From Rickettsia sp. (lineage in GTDB: Bacteria > Pseudomonadota > Alphaproteobacteria > Rickettsiales > Rickettsiaceae), in contig JADHZC010000009.1 of NCBI GenBank assembly GCA_015657545.1, positions 1-64,000 on the forward strand: a DNA stretch of 64,000 nucleotides. Direction: 5' to 3'. Both the position numbers and the translations under genes were made by a program. Numbering within the stretch: the first letter of the stretch is position 1; each line of letters begins with the position of its first letter. Under the pieces are notes generated by a model. It saw only the letters and a list, made by a program, of their open reading frames with translations. It was not told the DNA's origin and ran no database searches. Shown piece after piece: positions 47,703 through 58,916 of the stretch.

Positions 47703-49670
47703 TTAAGTTCTATTAAATAGTTTTTCTATTTCTTTTATTGTTAATTTAATATATGTAGGTCTACCATGATTACATTGCGCAGAAAAATTTGTTTTCTCCA
47801 TTTCTCTGAGTAGTTCATTCATTTCTAAAATTGATAATTTCCTGTTTGCTCTTATAGAATAATGGCAAGCATATGTTTTTATCATTTGATCTATCAAATT
47901 ATTTAGAATATTATCTTCTCCTAAATCTGAAATTGAATATGCAATGTCTGTTATTAAATTTTCTAGATTTATTTTTTTTTGAGATAAAATAGAAGGAATA
48001 GCGATAATTTTAATCTTATCTTCTTCAATTTTTTCAATTTCTAAAGCTAATTTTTGTAAATTTTCTTTATAATTTTCTAAAATATCTACATGTTTTGTAT
48101 TAGCAAAATTCACTATTCTAGGAATGAGAAGTGCTTGAGATAATAGTAAATTTTGAGCAAATTGTTTCTTGATTTTCTCATAACAAATTCTCTCATCGGC
48201 TGCATGCTGATCTATAATTAATAATTCTTGTTCAGTTTGAGAGATTATATAAGAATCATTAATTTGTGTTTTAGCAGCCCCTAAAGGATATACATTTTGT
48301 TGATATTTCAGTATCGTTTCATTGTCTGTACGAGTTGTTGGTAATATTCTAGAATAGAAATTTTCTTGTGCTAAAAATTTTTTTGCCTCAATTTTTTCAG
48401 CTTTATATTTTAAAGGCTTTATAATTTTTGGAATATGATCATCTTCTAGGGTGATAGCTTTTTTTTTTGATTCTAATTCTAATTCTAATTGAGCAACCTT
48501 AGGAGAATTTGAATAATTATTAAAATATTCTTTTGGAACTTCATTTAATTTAATATTTTCTGAATTTAATAAGGAAGCAGTATTTGTCTGTACATGTAGA
48601 GAATGTGAATCTGAGTTTTTTTTCATATAATCTACTGCTTTATCAGATAGGGTGGTTGAGGTTCTATTATTTCCTTTTAGAGCTTTTTTTAGAGCTTGAA
48701 TTACATGACTTCTAACTTGAAGCGGATCTAAAAATTTTACTTCTGCCTTATTAGGATGTACATTTATATCAAATAAACCATTCTTCATTGTTAAAAACAA
48801 CACAATCACTGGATATCTTTCTTTCATTAAAATGTCTTGATATGCGATTTTTAATGCTATAGACAAAAATTTGTCTTTTATAGGTCTATTATTTAAAAAT
48901 ATAAATTGATCTTCATTTGAAGATCTATTAAAAGTTGCCAAACTAACGTACCCAAAAATTTTAATATCTGGATATTCATAATCTACTAATGCAGAATTAT
49001 TAATAAAATCTTTACCTAATATATTTAAAATTCTTGATTTCAAGACTTCTTCAGTAGTTAAATTATAAGGATTTTTAAGGCTTAGAATTTGTTTTTTTTC
49101 ATGTAATATTTCAAAATTTATTTGGGGATGGGATAATGCTAGTTTTTTTATTACAGCTAGTATATTACTAAGTTCTGTTCTGTTGCTTCTTAAAAATTTT
49201 AATCTAACAGGAATAGAAAAAAATAAATCTCTAACTTCTACTTTAGTTCCAATATTACTTGCAAATGCTTCAATTTCATTATTTTGTCCTCCAATTGAAG
49301 ATAATTTATATCCTAATTTGTTATCCTTGTATCTAGATATAATAGTTAATTTGCTAACAGAGGCAATAGATGGAAGAGCTTCTCCTCTAAAGCCTAAATT
49401 ATTTATGTTATATATATTACTTTCATCTAATTTAGAAGTAGCATGTCTTATAAGTGATAATAGTAAATCTTCTTTTTCCATTCCAATACCGTCATCACTT
49501 ATAGCTATTAGATTTTTTCCTGCATGTTCTAAGGAAATGAATATATTTTTTGCTTTTGCATCTATAGAGTTTTCTAGTAATTCTTTTACAACAGATGAAG
49601 GTTTTTCTATAACTTCTCCAGCTGCAATTTTATTCACAGTATCTTCTGATAAAATTTTTATTTTACTCAT
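47703..49670 (-). CDS. mutL: DNA mismatch repair protein MutL
   Basis: 655 aa; NKIAAGEVIEKPSSVVKELLENSIDA, DDGIGM, GFRGEALPSIASV, C-terminal HYSIRANRKLSILEMNELLREME...CNHGRPTYI. Confidence 0.96.
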   Translation of the reverse strand: MSKIKILSEDTVNKIAAGEVIEKPSSVVKELLENSIDAKAKNIFISLEHAGKNLIAISDDGIGMEKEDLLLSLIRHATSKLDESNIYNINNLGFRGEALPSIASVSKLTIISRYKDNKLGYKLSSIGGQNNEIEAFASNIGTKVEVRDLFFSIPVRLKFLRSNRTELSNILAVIKKLALSHPQINFEILHEKKQILSLKNPYNLTTEEVLKSRILNILGKDFINNSALVDYEYPDIKIFGYVSLATFNRSSNEDQFIFLNNRPIKDKFLSIALKIAYQDILMKERYPVIVLFLTMKNGLFDINVHPNKAEVKFLDPLQVRSHVIQALKKALKGNNRTSTTLSDKAVDYMKKNSDSHSLHVQTNTASLLNSENIKLNEVPKEYFNNYSNSPKVAQLELELESKKKAITLEDDHIPKIIKPLKYKAEKIEAKKFLAQENFYSRILPTTRTDNETILKYQQNVYPLGAAKTQINDSYIISQTEQELLIIDQHAADERICYEKIKKQFAQNLLLSQALLIPRIVNFANTKHVDILENYKENLQKLALEIEKIEEDKIKIIAIPSILSQKKINLENLITDIAYSISDLGEDNILNNLIDQMIKTYACHYSIRANRKLSILEMNELLREMEKTNFSAQCNHGRPTYIKLTIKEIEKLFNRT

Positions 49671-49736
49671 TTTATATAAAAGGTTTAATTAATGGATTTT
49701 CAATCTACCATAAGATACTATCAATAATTGTTATAA

Positions 49737-51491
49737 TCAAATTATATTTTTTTGGTTGATCAATTTTTTAAAAAGATCAGAATTTTTTAATAAAAACTCT
49801 TGAGATCCGGATTCAATAAGCTTCCCTTTATTAAAAATTACTATTGAATCTGTTAAAAACAAATTGGATGTTCTGTGAGTTACGTAAACAATAGTAGTTT
49901 GAGGTAAAAATTTTCTTATATTTTTAAGAATTGTATGTTCTCCTTTTATGTCTATAGAATTTGTCGCTTCATCAATTATTAAAATTTTTGGTTTTAATAA
50001 AATTGCTCTTGCTAGTAAAAATTTTTGCTTTTGCCCCGCTGATATTTTTATATTTTTTTGATCCAAAACAGTCTTGATACCTAGAGGTGCATTTTCAATA
50101 AAATCTTCTAAATCACATATATTTATTATTTTTTGTAACTCTGATGCATCATATTTTTGATTAAATAATATATTTGATTCTATTGTATTTGTAAATAATT
50201 GATCTTCATCACAAACTAGCAAAAGAATTTTTCTTAAAGTTTTTTCTTCTATATCTAATAAATCTCTTCCTCCTATTTTCACTGTTCCAGTATATCCTGT
50301 TAAAATTCTTGATATAAGATTTATTAAACTAGATTTTCCAGAACCAGAAAATCCTATTATTCCTAAAAACTCTCCTTGAGGTATTTTAAGAAAAATATTC
50401 TGTAATATATTTTTTTCTGGATTATATCCGTAATTTAAATTTTTTATTTCTATATCGAAATTTCTATCTAGATCTAATAATTTATCCAAATTATTCAATG
50501 GCTTTTCTAAATATAATCTATCATATTTTGATGTAGAAGAGTATTTTTTAACTCTTTCTATAGATGAAAGATAGTTATTTGTTTGACTTAAAGTTTCAGA
50601 AATTCCAATAGCACTAAAAGAGACTAAAATGGAATAATATATAAAAGATATAATAGTTTCTGATGAATTAATTCTGAATATTGTAATTTCCTTATTTCCT
50701 ATCCAAATAGTAAAAGCAAGGGTAGATAAAGCAAATGCTATGATAAAAGAAAAAAAGAAAGAGCGAAATTTTAGTCTTTGAGAGTCTATTTTTAAAAAAC
50801 TAGATAAGTGCAATTCAATATTTTTTGAGGATTCTTTTTGTTTATAAAATATATGTAAAATTTTCATAGCTGAAAGATTTTCTTCTAATTTAGATAGAAT
50901 GTTAGATTCTTCTTGTAAAGATTTTTGGGAAATAGATTTTAATCTTTTACTTAAAAATCTTATGCATATAGCTAAAATTAGAAATAAAAATATAACAAAG
51001 AAAGATAATCTAAGGCTAATACTAAGCATTAATATAAATCCTCCCAACAACATAAGTAAATTTCTTAAAATAAAAGAGAAAAAATTTACAATAGCATCTC
51101 CAATATTTTTTATATCTTTCGTTAATATAGATAATATTACTGCTAAAGGAATTTTTTTAAAATTTGAATAGCTATTACTCAATATATTTTTGTAAACATC
51201 TATTTTTATATCATTTTGAATTTTTAAACTTACTTTATTTATAAAATAAGATCTAATAAAACTCCCCAAAGAAAAAACAAAAATTAATAAGTTAATTTCT
51301 ATTATTTCTTTATTAAGTTTTGAGCTTGATTTCAATGAATTTTCATTGATAGAAATTATTTTTATAATTTGAGAAAAATTATAACCTATTAATAACATTG
51401 TAATAGAGGTTGTTATTAAGGCGAATAACACTATCAAAAGACTATATTTATGTTGTTTTAAATATTTAATTAAAAATTGAAAATTTTGCAT
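49737..51491 (-). CDS. ABC transporter, fused permease/ATPase (MsbA-like type I exporter)
   Basis: 584 aa; N-terminal TM domain; GIIGFSGSGKSSLINLI, ISAGQKQKFLLARAILLKPKILIIDEATNSID, YVTHRTSN. Confidence 0.88.
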   Translation of the reverse strand: MQNFQFLIKYLKQHKYSLLIVLFALITTSITMLLIGYNFSQIIKIISINENSLKSSSKLNKEIIEINLLIFVFSLGSFIRSYFINKVSLKIQNDIKIDVYKNILSNSYSNFKKIPLAVILSILTKDIKNIGDAIVNFFSFILRNLLMLLGGFILMLSISLRLSFFVIFLFLILAICIRFLSKRLKSISQKSLQEESNILSKLEENLSAMKILHIFYKQKESSKNIELHLSSFLKIDSQRLKFRSFFFSFIIAFALSTLAFTIWIGNKEITIFRINSSETIISFIYYSILVSFSAIGISETLSQTNNYLSSIERVKKYSSTSKYDRLYLEKPLNNLDKLLDLDRNFDIEIKNLNYGYNPEKNILQNIFLKIPQGEFLGIIGFSGSGKSSLINLISRILTGYTGTVKIGGRDLLDIEEKTLRKILLLVCDEDQLFTNTIESNILFNQKYDASELQKIINICDLEDFIENAPLGIKTVLDQKNIKISAGQKQKFLLARAILLKPKILIIDEATNSIDIKGEHTILKNIRKFLPQTTIVYVTHRTSNLFLTDSIVIFNKGKLIESGSQEFLLKNSDLFKKLINQKNII

Positions 51492-51500
51492 TATATATAA

Positions 51501-52292
51501 CTAGATTTTAAACTGTTCTTGAATAATTTTATTTTCTAAGTTGTTTTTAGAAGTAAAAAGTAATTTAACAGAGATATCTTTTCTGGATCTTATAAGTATT
51601 TTTTTAATATTTTTAAATTCTTGAAAATCTGCAACTGCGTTAACAGGTCTTGTTACTGAATTCAAAATTTTAAATTCTACTTGTGAAGATTGTGGTAAAA
51701 GAGCTCCTCTCCATCTTCTAGGTCTATATGGACATAATGCTGTTAAACATAATAATCGAGATTCTATAGGAATAATATTCCCTCCTGCTGAAAAATTATA
51801 AGCACTGCTTCCAGCAGCAGTGCTTACTAATGCACCATCAGAAATTACTTTTTTTATCTGAGTTAATCCATTTATTTTAATTTTAAAATGTGCTGCTTGA
51901 TTAGTTTGCCTAAATATATAAACATCGTTAAAGCCAAGGGCTTTATGCAATTTATTCTCAAAATCAAAAGCTATCATTTCTATAGGAGACAAATTAATTT
52001 TTTTTAATTTTAAAATTTCTTTAATTAGAAAATTTAATTTATCAATTTTTATATTATTCATTAAAAATCCTACTAAACCTGTATTTATACCTAAAAATGG
52101 AATTTTTAAATTCATATATTTGTGTAAATTTTGTAATAATTCTCCATCTCCTCCAAGAACAATCAAAATTTCTGCTTCCTCTATAGGCACTGGTAATAAT
52201 ATTTTTTTAAATGCTTCTACATATTTTAAAGAAACTTTATTTGATTTGTTATATAATAGAGATATGCGTATATTCAAGAAATTTTTGTGCAT
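51501..52292 (-). CDS. nadK: NAD kinase
   Basis: 263 aa; ILIVLGGDGELLQNLHKY, GINTGLVGFLMN, DGALVSTAAGSSAYNFSAGGNIIP. Confidence 0.93.
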   Translation of the reverse strand: MHKNFLNIRISLLYNKSNKVSLKYVEAFKKILLPVPIEEAEILIVLGGDGELLQNLHKYMNLKIPFLGINTGLVGFLMNNIKIDKLNFLIKEILKLKKINLSPIEMIAFDFENKLHKALGFNDVYIFRQTNQAAHFKIKINGLTQIKKVISDGALVSTAAGSSAYNFSAGGNIIPIESRLLCLTALCPYRPRRWRGALLPQSSQVEFKILNSVTRPVNAVADFQEFKNIKKILIRSRKDISVKLLFTSKNNLENKIIQEQFKI

Positions 52293-52519
52293 AAAAAGAT
52301 TGATAACTTTAAAAAATTAATTTTTTTATATAGAATATCATTTGTGAATAACAAGAAAAACTGTTATTTTTATGTTCACTTTATATAACATTATATAAAA
52401 TATTCAAAAATTGAATTTTTTTGAATAAAAAATAGAAAATTTATCAATTTTTCTAAAAAATACAGACAATCTAAAATTATAGAATGCGTTAATTAAAGAA
52501 AACATTATTTATTTGAAGT

Positions 52520-54178
52520 ATGAAAAAACTTGTAAATTTAAAAAAATATGAAGATAAAATCTTATTTTTATCTTTAGGAGGGGTAGGGAAAATGGGTATA
52601 AATGTAAATTTATACCATTATCAAAATCAATGGATTATGATTGATTGTGGTATAGGTTTTTCTTATAATGAAACTCCTGGAGCAGATGTCGTAATTTCAG
52701 ATCTTTCTTTTTTAGAACAATATAATATAAAATTAGTCGCATTATTACTAACACATGCGCATGAAGACCATATAGGAGCCGTACAATATTTGATTGATCA
52801 ATTAAATTGTCCTATTTATGCTGGTCCATTTACTAAAATGGTAATAGAAGATAAATTAAGGGATAAAAAAGTAAAACAAAAAGCAAAAATTATAGAAATG
52901 GAAAAATCCTTTTCAATAGGTCCATTTAATATAGAAAATTTTGCTCTAAATCATTCTATTCCAGAAATGAATGCGATAGTTATTAAAACTTCTTACGGTA
53001 ATATTCTACATACTGGAGATTGGAGATTTGATAAAAATCCTATTTTAGGTACAAATTCAGATTTAGATAATTTAAAATATTGGAAAAAAAAAGGAATATT
53101 AGCTTTAATTTCAGATTCTACTAATATTTTTGTAAAAAATGACCAATTGACAGAAATGGATTTAAGAAAAAATTTGCTTAAAAATTTTCAAGATGTTAAA
53201 GGATTATTGGTTTTGACAACTTTTGCTTCAAACATAGTAAGACTTAAAACTTTTTTTGATTTAGCTCAACAAATTGGAAAAAAAATTGTGATAATAGGTA
53301 AAGCTATAAAAAAATTTTATTATTTATCCTATAAATCAGGTTATTTAAAGGGAACAGAAGAATTATTGGTATCACCTCAAAATATTACTAAATATCCTAG
53401 ATCTTCTATGATTGTTATAGCTAGTGGCTCTCAAGGAGAACCATTAGGAGCTATGAATAAAATTATTAATAATGTACATCCATATATAAAATTAAAAAAT
53501 GGAGATAAAGTTATTTTTTCATCTAAAATTATACCTGGTAATGAAAAAAGAATTTTTAATTTGATAAATATCTTGGCATCAAGTGAGATTGAATCTGTTA
53601 CTTCTAATACAGACTTTGTTCACGTATCGGGCCATGCATCTGAACTAGATATTAAAAATTTGTATAAAATTTTAAAACCTGATATTGCTATTCCAATCCA
53701 TGGAGAATCTATGCATGTTAGACAACATTGTAAAATAGCTAAAGAATCTGGAGTACCAGAAGTATTTTTTGTTCAAAGTGGAGATCTTATTTTATTAGAA
53801 AAATCTGCAACTAAGGTTATAGAAAAAGTTCATTTGGGATATTATGCTGTTGATGGAAATTACTTAGTACCAAGTAATTCCCAAATTTTCCAAGATAGAA
53901 AATCTCTATATTCTAATGGTATTTTGATTATTACATGTAAAATAAATAAATTGAAATTAATCTCTTCTCAAATAAATGCTCCTGGATTGCTTGATTTGCA
54001 AAATGATTCTGGATTAATTAATGAAATTCAAGAATTAATTAACAATTTTTTTAAAGATAATTATGATAAAAAATTAACCAATAAATCTATAAAAACTGCT
54101 TTAGAAAAGCTTTTATATAAATTTATTGCAAAAGAAATGGAAAAATTACCTATTATAATAACAAACTTGGTTGACTAG
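52520..54178 (+). CDS. rnj: Ribonuclease J family
   Basis: 552 aa; LLLTHAHEDHIGAVQYL, NALHSIPEMNAIVIKT, HTGDWRFD, SDSTN, ASGSQGEPLGAM, VHVSGHASELDIK, IPIHGE. Confidence 0.94.
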   Translation: MKKLVNLKKYEDKILFLSLGGVGKMGINVNLYHYQNQWIMIDCGIGFSYNETPGADVVISDLSFLEQYNIKLVALLLTHAHEDHIGAVQYLIDQLNCPIYAGPFTKMVIEDKLRDKKVKQKAKIIEMEKSFSIGPFNIENFALNHSIPEMNAIVIKTSYGNILHTGDWRFDKNPILGTNSDLDNLKYWKKKGILALISDSTNIFVKNDQLTEMDLRKNLLKNFQDVKGLLVLTTFASNIVRLKTFFDLAQQIGKKIVIIGKAIKKFYYLSYKSGYLKGTEELLVSPQNITKYPRSSMIVIASGSQGEPLGAMNKIINNVHPYIKLKNGDKVIFSSKIIPGNEKRIFNLINILASSEIESVTSNTDFVHVSGHASELDIKNLYKILKPDIAIPIHGESMHVRQHCKIAKESGVPEVFFVQSGDLILLEKSATKVIEKVHLGYYAVDGNYLVPSNSQIFQDRKSLYSNGILIITCKINKLKLISSQINAPGLLDLQNDSGLINEIQELINNFFKDNYDKKLTNKSIKTALEKLLYKFIAKEMEKLPIIITNLVD

Positions 54179-54212
54179 ATCATATGATGATTTATAATCT
54201 CTAATATTTTGT

Positions 54213-54286
54213 GGCGAATGTAATTCAGTTGGTTAGAAATTCAGACTGTGACTCTGGAAGCGCCGGTTCAAGTCCGGTCGTTCGCC
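54213..54286 (+). tRNA. tRNA-His(GUG)
   Basis: ggcgaatg/cgttcgcc acceptor including an encoded G-1:C pair, anticodon loop ctgtgac (GTG), T-arm ccggttcaagtccgg. Confidence 0.92.
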
Positions 54287-54313
54287 CCTTTTCACTTTTT
54301 ATTCTTAATATTA

Positions 54314-55240
54314 ATGTCGAAAAATTTTGCTATTGAAGTTCAAAATTTAGTTAAGATTTATAATAAAAAATTAGATAATCAATTCAAATCTTTAGATAAT
54401 TTAAATCTTTCTATTCCTAAAGGAAAAATTTTTGGATTACTTGGTTCTAATGGAGCAGGAAAATCTAGTTTAATTAATATTATTGCTGGTTTAGTTAATA
54501 AAACTTCTGGTAATATTAAGGTTTTAGGATATGATATAGATCAAAATCCTAAATTAATAAAACATCTTATAGGCGTAGTTCCTCAAGAAATAGTTCTTGA
54601 TAGTTTTTTTTCCTTAAAACAATATTTAGAAATAACTGCTGGTTATTTTTCAATACATCATGAAGCTAGAAAAACTGAAGAGCTTTTAAAAATTTTAGGT
54701 CTTTGGGATAAGAAAGATAATTATTCCAAAGATTTATCTGGGGGCATGAAAAGAAGATTTTTGCTTGCAAAAGCTATGGTTCATAATCCAGAAATTTTGA
54801 TTTTAGATGAACCAACCGCAGGTGTTGATTTAGATTTAAGAAATAAATTATGGGAATATGTTTTAGATATTTCTAAAAATCAAGGTAAAACTGTCATTAT
54901 AACCACTCATTATTTGATGGAAGCACAAGAATTATGTGATGAAATTGCATTTATTAATCGAGGTAAAATTGTTAAACAAGATTTAACAAAAAATATTTTA
55001 CATGATTTAGGTTCTAAATATTTAAAAATAGAATTTACTAAAAATCTTGATCAAGATTTATTATCTAATATTCCTAATTTAATAAAAATGGAGGATAATA
55101 AATTATTTTTAAACATAGATATTTCTAATGATTTAAATCCAATATTAAAATCAGTGTCTGAGTTAAACTTAAATATAAAAAATATTGAAATCGTAGAAAC
55201 TGATCTTGAAGATGTTTTTCATCAAATAATCAAAAGCTAA
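54314..55240 (+). CDS. ABC transporter ATP-binding protein (CcmA/ABC-2 type)
   Basis: Walker A LLGSNGAGKSSL, LSGGMKRRFLLAKAMVHNPEILILDEPTAGVD. The track start at 54248 lies in the tRNA-His; ATG at 54314 (MSKNFAIEVQNLVKIYN) is the sensible start. Confidence 0.92.
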   Translation: MSKNFAIEVQNLVKIYNKKLDNQFKSLDNLNLSIPKGKIFGLLGSNGAGKSSLINIIAGLVNKTSGNIKVLGYDIDQNPKLIKHLIGVVPQEIVLDSFFSLKQYLEITAGYFSIHHEARKTEELLKILGLWDKKDNYSKDLSGGMKRRFLLAKAMVHNPEILILDEPTAGVDLDLRNKLWEYVLDISKNQGKTVIITTHYLMEAQELCDEIAFINRGKIVKQDLTKNILHDLGSKYLKIEFTKNLDQDLLSNIPNLIKMEDNKLFLNIDISNDLNPILKSVSELNLNIKNIEIVETDLEDVFHQIIKS

Positions 55241-56079
55241 TGTATGAAATATTAAATAATCTAGAAGTAATTAAAATTTCTGGAGAAAATTGTTTAAATT
55301 TTTTACAAAGATTTACAACAAATGATCTTAAAAATCAAAATTTTTCTTATAATTATTTTCTAGATAGCAAAGGAAGATATCTTTATGATTCTTTCCTTTA
55401 TCGTATTCCAAGTGATAAAAATGAAAAATTTATTATTTTAATCAATAAAAGTCAGATCAATGATCTGATTGAACATTTGAAATTTTTTAAACTGAAAGAA
55501 AAAATTCAAATTGAAAATATTTCTTCTAGCTATATTTTATTATATTCTAATAAAATTATTTACGATAAAAATATCATTTTTTCAATTAAAGATCCAAGAT
55601 ATATTGGCCTTGGTTACATATCTATGATATTTAAAGATAATATAGAATTATTAGAATTTAATTTTACTAAAAATCTCTATTTAAAAGATAAATATAATTT
55701 TGCTATTCCTGATGGATTTAGTGACTTAATTCATAAAAAATCTATTATTTTAGAATATGGGGCTTTACAATTAAATGCTCTTAATAGAAATAAAGGTTGC
55801 TATTTAGGTCAAGAATTAATTTCAAGAACATTAAATCAAGGAATAGTTAGAAAAAATATTTATAAAATAACATTAAACAAAGAAATAGATAAGACTCTTC
55901 TTCCTTATAATTTATTTATTGGAGAATTGAAGATAGGTCATATAACTTCTTGTTATCAAAAATTAGCTATTGCTATTATTAATATTGATAAAATACCTTA
56001 TGAAAATAAAAATTCTTTTAGAATTTCTAATTCTAATTTCCAATGCAAATTAGAACATGCCATTTGGTATAAAAATTAA
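55240..56079 (+). CDS. ygfZ: YgfZ/GcvT-domain folate-binding protein
   Basis: 279 aa; ISGENCLNFLQRFTTNDL, LDSKGRYLYDSFLYR, GCYLGQELISRTLNQGIVRKNIY (KGCYxGQE motif). Confidence 0.88.
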   Translation: MYEILNNLEVIKISGENCLNFLQRFTTNDLKNQNFSYNYFLDSKGRYLYDSFLYRIPSDKNEKFIILINKSQINDLIEHLKFFKLKEKIQIENISSSYILLYSNKIIYDKNIIFSIKDPRYIGLGYISMIFKDNIELLEFNFTKNLYLKDKYNFAIPDGFSDLIHKKSIILEYGALQLNALNRNKGCYLGQELISRTLNQGIVRKNIYKITLNKEIDKTLLPYNLFIGELKIGHITSCYQKLAIAIINIDKIPYENKNSFRISNSNFQCKLEHAIWYKN

Positions 56080-56494
56080 TCAAAATAAATTTATCTACTG
56101 CTTTCAATTTATATTCAAGTTTCATTTCATAAAAAACAAATAAAAGCTGTTAATTTAAAGATTTTTTAAAAAAATTATTGAAAATGATATAATTAGATTA
56201 TTATTAGATAATTATGAAATATTGGGTTAAGGCATTCTATTGTCAACAAAAGGAATAATATAAATAATAGTTAAAGTAAAAAATAAAAAAGTTAAAAAGA
56301 AAGGAAAAATTCAGTTTGAAAAGCAATATTTAATGCCTTATGGCCTTATTTTTTTTAAATGTTAATCCTTAAAAATCTATTTTCTATTATTTTTACAAAT
56401 ATAATCATCTATATGATCATAAAATTTTATAGTGATTCTTTCAGATTATTCAAATTTTTACTAATTTTTCTTAAATTTTGTGTATAAAAAGTCT

Positions 56495-57763
56495 TTATTC
56501 TAGAGTTTGATCCTTTTGACCCAAATATAATTGCCTTGGTCTTGCAATTTTAAATTCTGGATCATTTCTCATCTCCTTCCAATGAACTAGCCAACCTGTT
56601 GTTCTAGCTATTGCAAACATTACCGTAAACATATTAATTGGAATTCCAATAGCTTCGTATATGATTCCTGAATAAAAATCTACATTAGGATATAATTTTC
56701 TATCTATAAAATATTTATCCTCTAAAGCAATTTGCTCTAATTTTTGAGCTATTTGTAATTTTGAATTATAATTATTATTGTCAGAATGATTTATTACTGA
56801 TTGTAGAATATTCTTTAAAATTTTTGCTCTTGGATCATAATTTTTATAAACTCGATGTCCAAACCCCATTAATTTAAATGAATCATTAGGATCTTTTGCT
56901 TTACTAATAAAATGATCAATTTTCTCACTTGTCCCAATTTGATTAATCATATTTAATACTTTTTCATTTGCCCCTCCATGTAATGGACCTGATAAAGAAG
57001 CTATTCCAGCAGATATAGCACTAAAAACACTAGCTTTAGAAGAACCTACCATTCTAACAGAAGATGTAGAAGCATTTTGTTCATGATCTATATGTAAAAT
57101 CAAAACTTTATTTAATGCGTCTGTAAATATATTATTTACATCATGATATTTTTTTGAATCTGTAGAAAAAAACATGTGCAATAAATTTTTTGCAAAATCC
57201 TCTTCTATAATAGGAGAAGGCATCTCTTCTATATTTAAATTTTTAGTATTATGCCTGTATATCATTGCTGAAATGGATAACATTTGAGATATTATATAAA
57301 TAATGCTATCTTCTTCATTTTGATCCTCAGGAAATAACTGTAAAGCTGAAAAAAGAGTTAGTAACAAATGCATAGAATGAGCATTTGAAGGAAAATTTTT
57401 TAGTATTTTCACTAATTTTGTATTTACTTTAGATGCTTTAAGAATTTTTGTTTTAAATGATAAATACTCTTCTTTTGTTGGTAATTTTTTATAAATTAAT
57501 AGAAAAACTACTTCTAGAAAAGTAGTTTTTTCAGCTAATTCTGTAATATTATATCCCCTGTGAAGAAGAATAGATTTTTCTCCATCTATGTAACTGATAT
57601 CAGAATTACATGATGCTGTAGACATAAATCCAGGATCATAAGTAAAAAATCCAGTTTCTTTATAAAAATTCTTAATATCTACTACATGAGGTCCTAAATT
57701 AGATTCTTTGATAGGAAATTTAAAAAATCTTTCTCCAATTTTTATTTCTACAAATTTTTGCAT
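56495..57763 (-). CDS. gltA: Citrate synthase
   Basis: 422 aa; FMSTASCNSDISYIDGEKSILLHRGYNI, DHEQNASTSSVRMVGSS, LSGPLHGGANE, MGFGHRVYKNYDPRA. Confidence 0.97.
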   Translation of the reverse strand: MQKFVEIKIGERFFKFPIKESNLGPHVVDIKNFYKETGFFTYDPGFMSTASCNSDISYIDGEKSILLHRGYNITELAEKTTFLEVVFLLIYKKLPTKEEYLSFKTKILKASKVNTKLVKILKNFPSNAHSMHLLLTLFSALQLFPEDQNEEDSIIYIISQMLSISAMIYRHNTKNLNIEEMPSPIIEEDFAKNLLHMFFSTDSKKYHDVNNIFTDALNKVLILHIDHEQNASTSSVRMVGSSKASVFSAISAGIASLSGPLHGGANEKVLNMINQIGTSEKIDHFISKAKDPNDSFKLMGFGHRVYKNYDPRAKILKNILQSVINHSDNNNYNSKLQIAQKLEQIALEDKYFIDRKLYPNVDFYSGIIYEAIGIPINMFTVMFAIARTTGWLVHWKEMRNDPEFKIARPRQLYLGQKDQTLE

Positions 57764-57851
57764 AAAATCTAGACCTTTATATTAAAATCTGAAAAATGAA
57801 TATTTTACATTTTAAATTCAATCTTCTTTAGATAGAATTAATTTAAGAAGA

Positions 57852-58916
57852 TTAAATTTTCTTTGCTAGCAATATTAAAATGGATACAGAAATTATACAA
57901 GAGATAATTGTAAATCTTGTTACGATTTTTGAGTCGCTAAATTTTTTTTTTTGAAAATGATGGTGTAAAGGAGACATTAAAAAAATCCTTTTTCCTTTAG
58001 AAATTTTAAAATATAAAACCTGTAATATCACAGACAATGATTCTATAAAAAAAATCAATCCTAATAAGATTGCTAAAATTTCACATTTCATATAAAGAGA
58101 AATTATAGCAATATAACCTCCTATGGATAAACTACCAGTATCACCCATAAAAATCTCTGCAGGATTTGAATTAAACCATAAAAATCCTATAATACTTGCT
58201 AATATTGCTAAAGTAAAAATTATCAAATTTCTAACAGACGAGCTTTCTAAATGAAAATATTCGATTTTATATAATAGGATGTACAAAATTAATAGAAAAG
58301 ATATTAATGTAACTATAGAGAGTCTAGATAATAATTCATCAATGCCATCAGTTAAGTTTGTAGAATTAGCATATCCTATAATGAACAATATAAAGAATAT
58401 TTTGTAAAATGCAGATCCTAAATCCATTTTATAAGAATATAATGGAATAAAAAAATATAAAGAATTTACGCTAACCTTCTTTGTGTTAGAACAATAAAAA
58501 TATAAGTAACAAATTATAAAGCTTACAAAAATTTGCATTAAGAGTTTTGTTTTAACCTTTACTCCTCCAGAACTATGCTTATAAATTTTAAAAATGTCAT
58601 CTAAAAATCCTATAAGGGCGAAAGCACAAAATGTAAACAATATATTTAAAGATATAAAATTCCATTCTAAAAATAAAATAACTGATATTAAACTAGAAAA
58701 AATTATAGCTATGCCTCCCATAGAAGGAGTAGAAGATTTATGTTCAATTTTAGAAAAATAGTATTTTTTTACAAAAAATTTTAACGATTTTTTTTTTAAA
58801 AAATTTTTAATTTTTACAGTTAAAAAGATACTAAAGAAAAAACTTATAAAAAAAGTTAATAATAAGGAAAGAAAAAAAATATCATTTTTAATATTTAACA
58901 AAAATTTAAATAACAT
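57852..58916 (-). CDS. mraY: Phospho-N-acetylmuramoyl-pentapeptide transferase
   Basis: 354 aa; TPSMGGIAII, GFLDDIFKIYK, NLTDGIDEL, AEIFMGDTGSLSIGG, MSPLHHHF. Confidence 0.96.
   Translation of the reverse strand: MLFKFLLNIKNDIFFLSLLLTFFISFFFSIFLTVKIKNFLKKKSLKFFVKKYYFSKIEHKSSTPSMGGIAIIFSSLISVILFLEWNFISLNILFTFCAFALIGFLDDIFKIYKHSSGGVKVKTKLLMQIFVSFIICYLYFYCSNTKKVSVNSLYFFIPLYSYKMDLGSAFYKIFFILFIIGYANSTNLTDGIDELLSRLSIVTLISFLLILYILLYKIEYFHLESSSVRNLIIFTLAILASIIGFLWFNSNPAEIFMGDTGSLSIGGYIAIISLYMKCEILAILLGLIFFIESLSVILQVLYFKISKGKRIFLMSPLHHHFQKKKFSDSKIVTRFTIISCIISVSILILLAKKI

Noticed and set aside
49183-49692. 169-aa plus-strand ORF
   Set aside because: Fully antisense to the conserved MutL N-terminus; open frame follows from MutL codon use.
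54248-54313. N-terminal extension of the ABC ATPase given in the ORF track
   Set aside because: These codons lie in tRNA-His and its trailer; ATG 54314 is the proper start.
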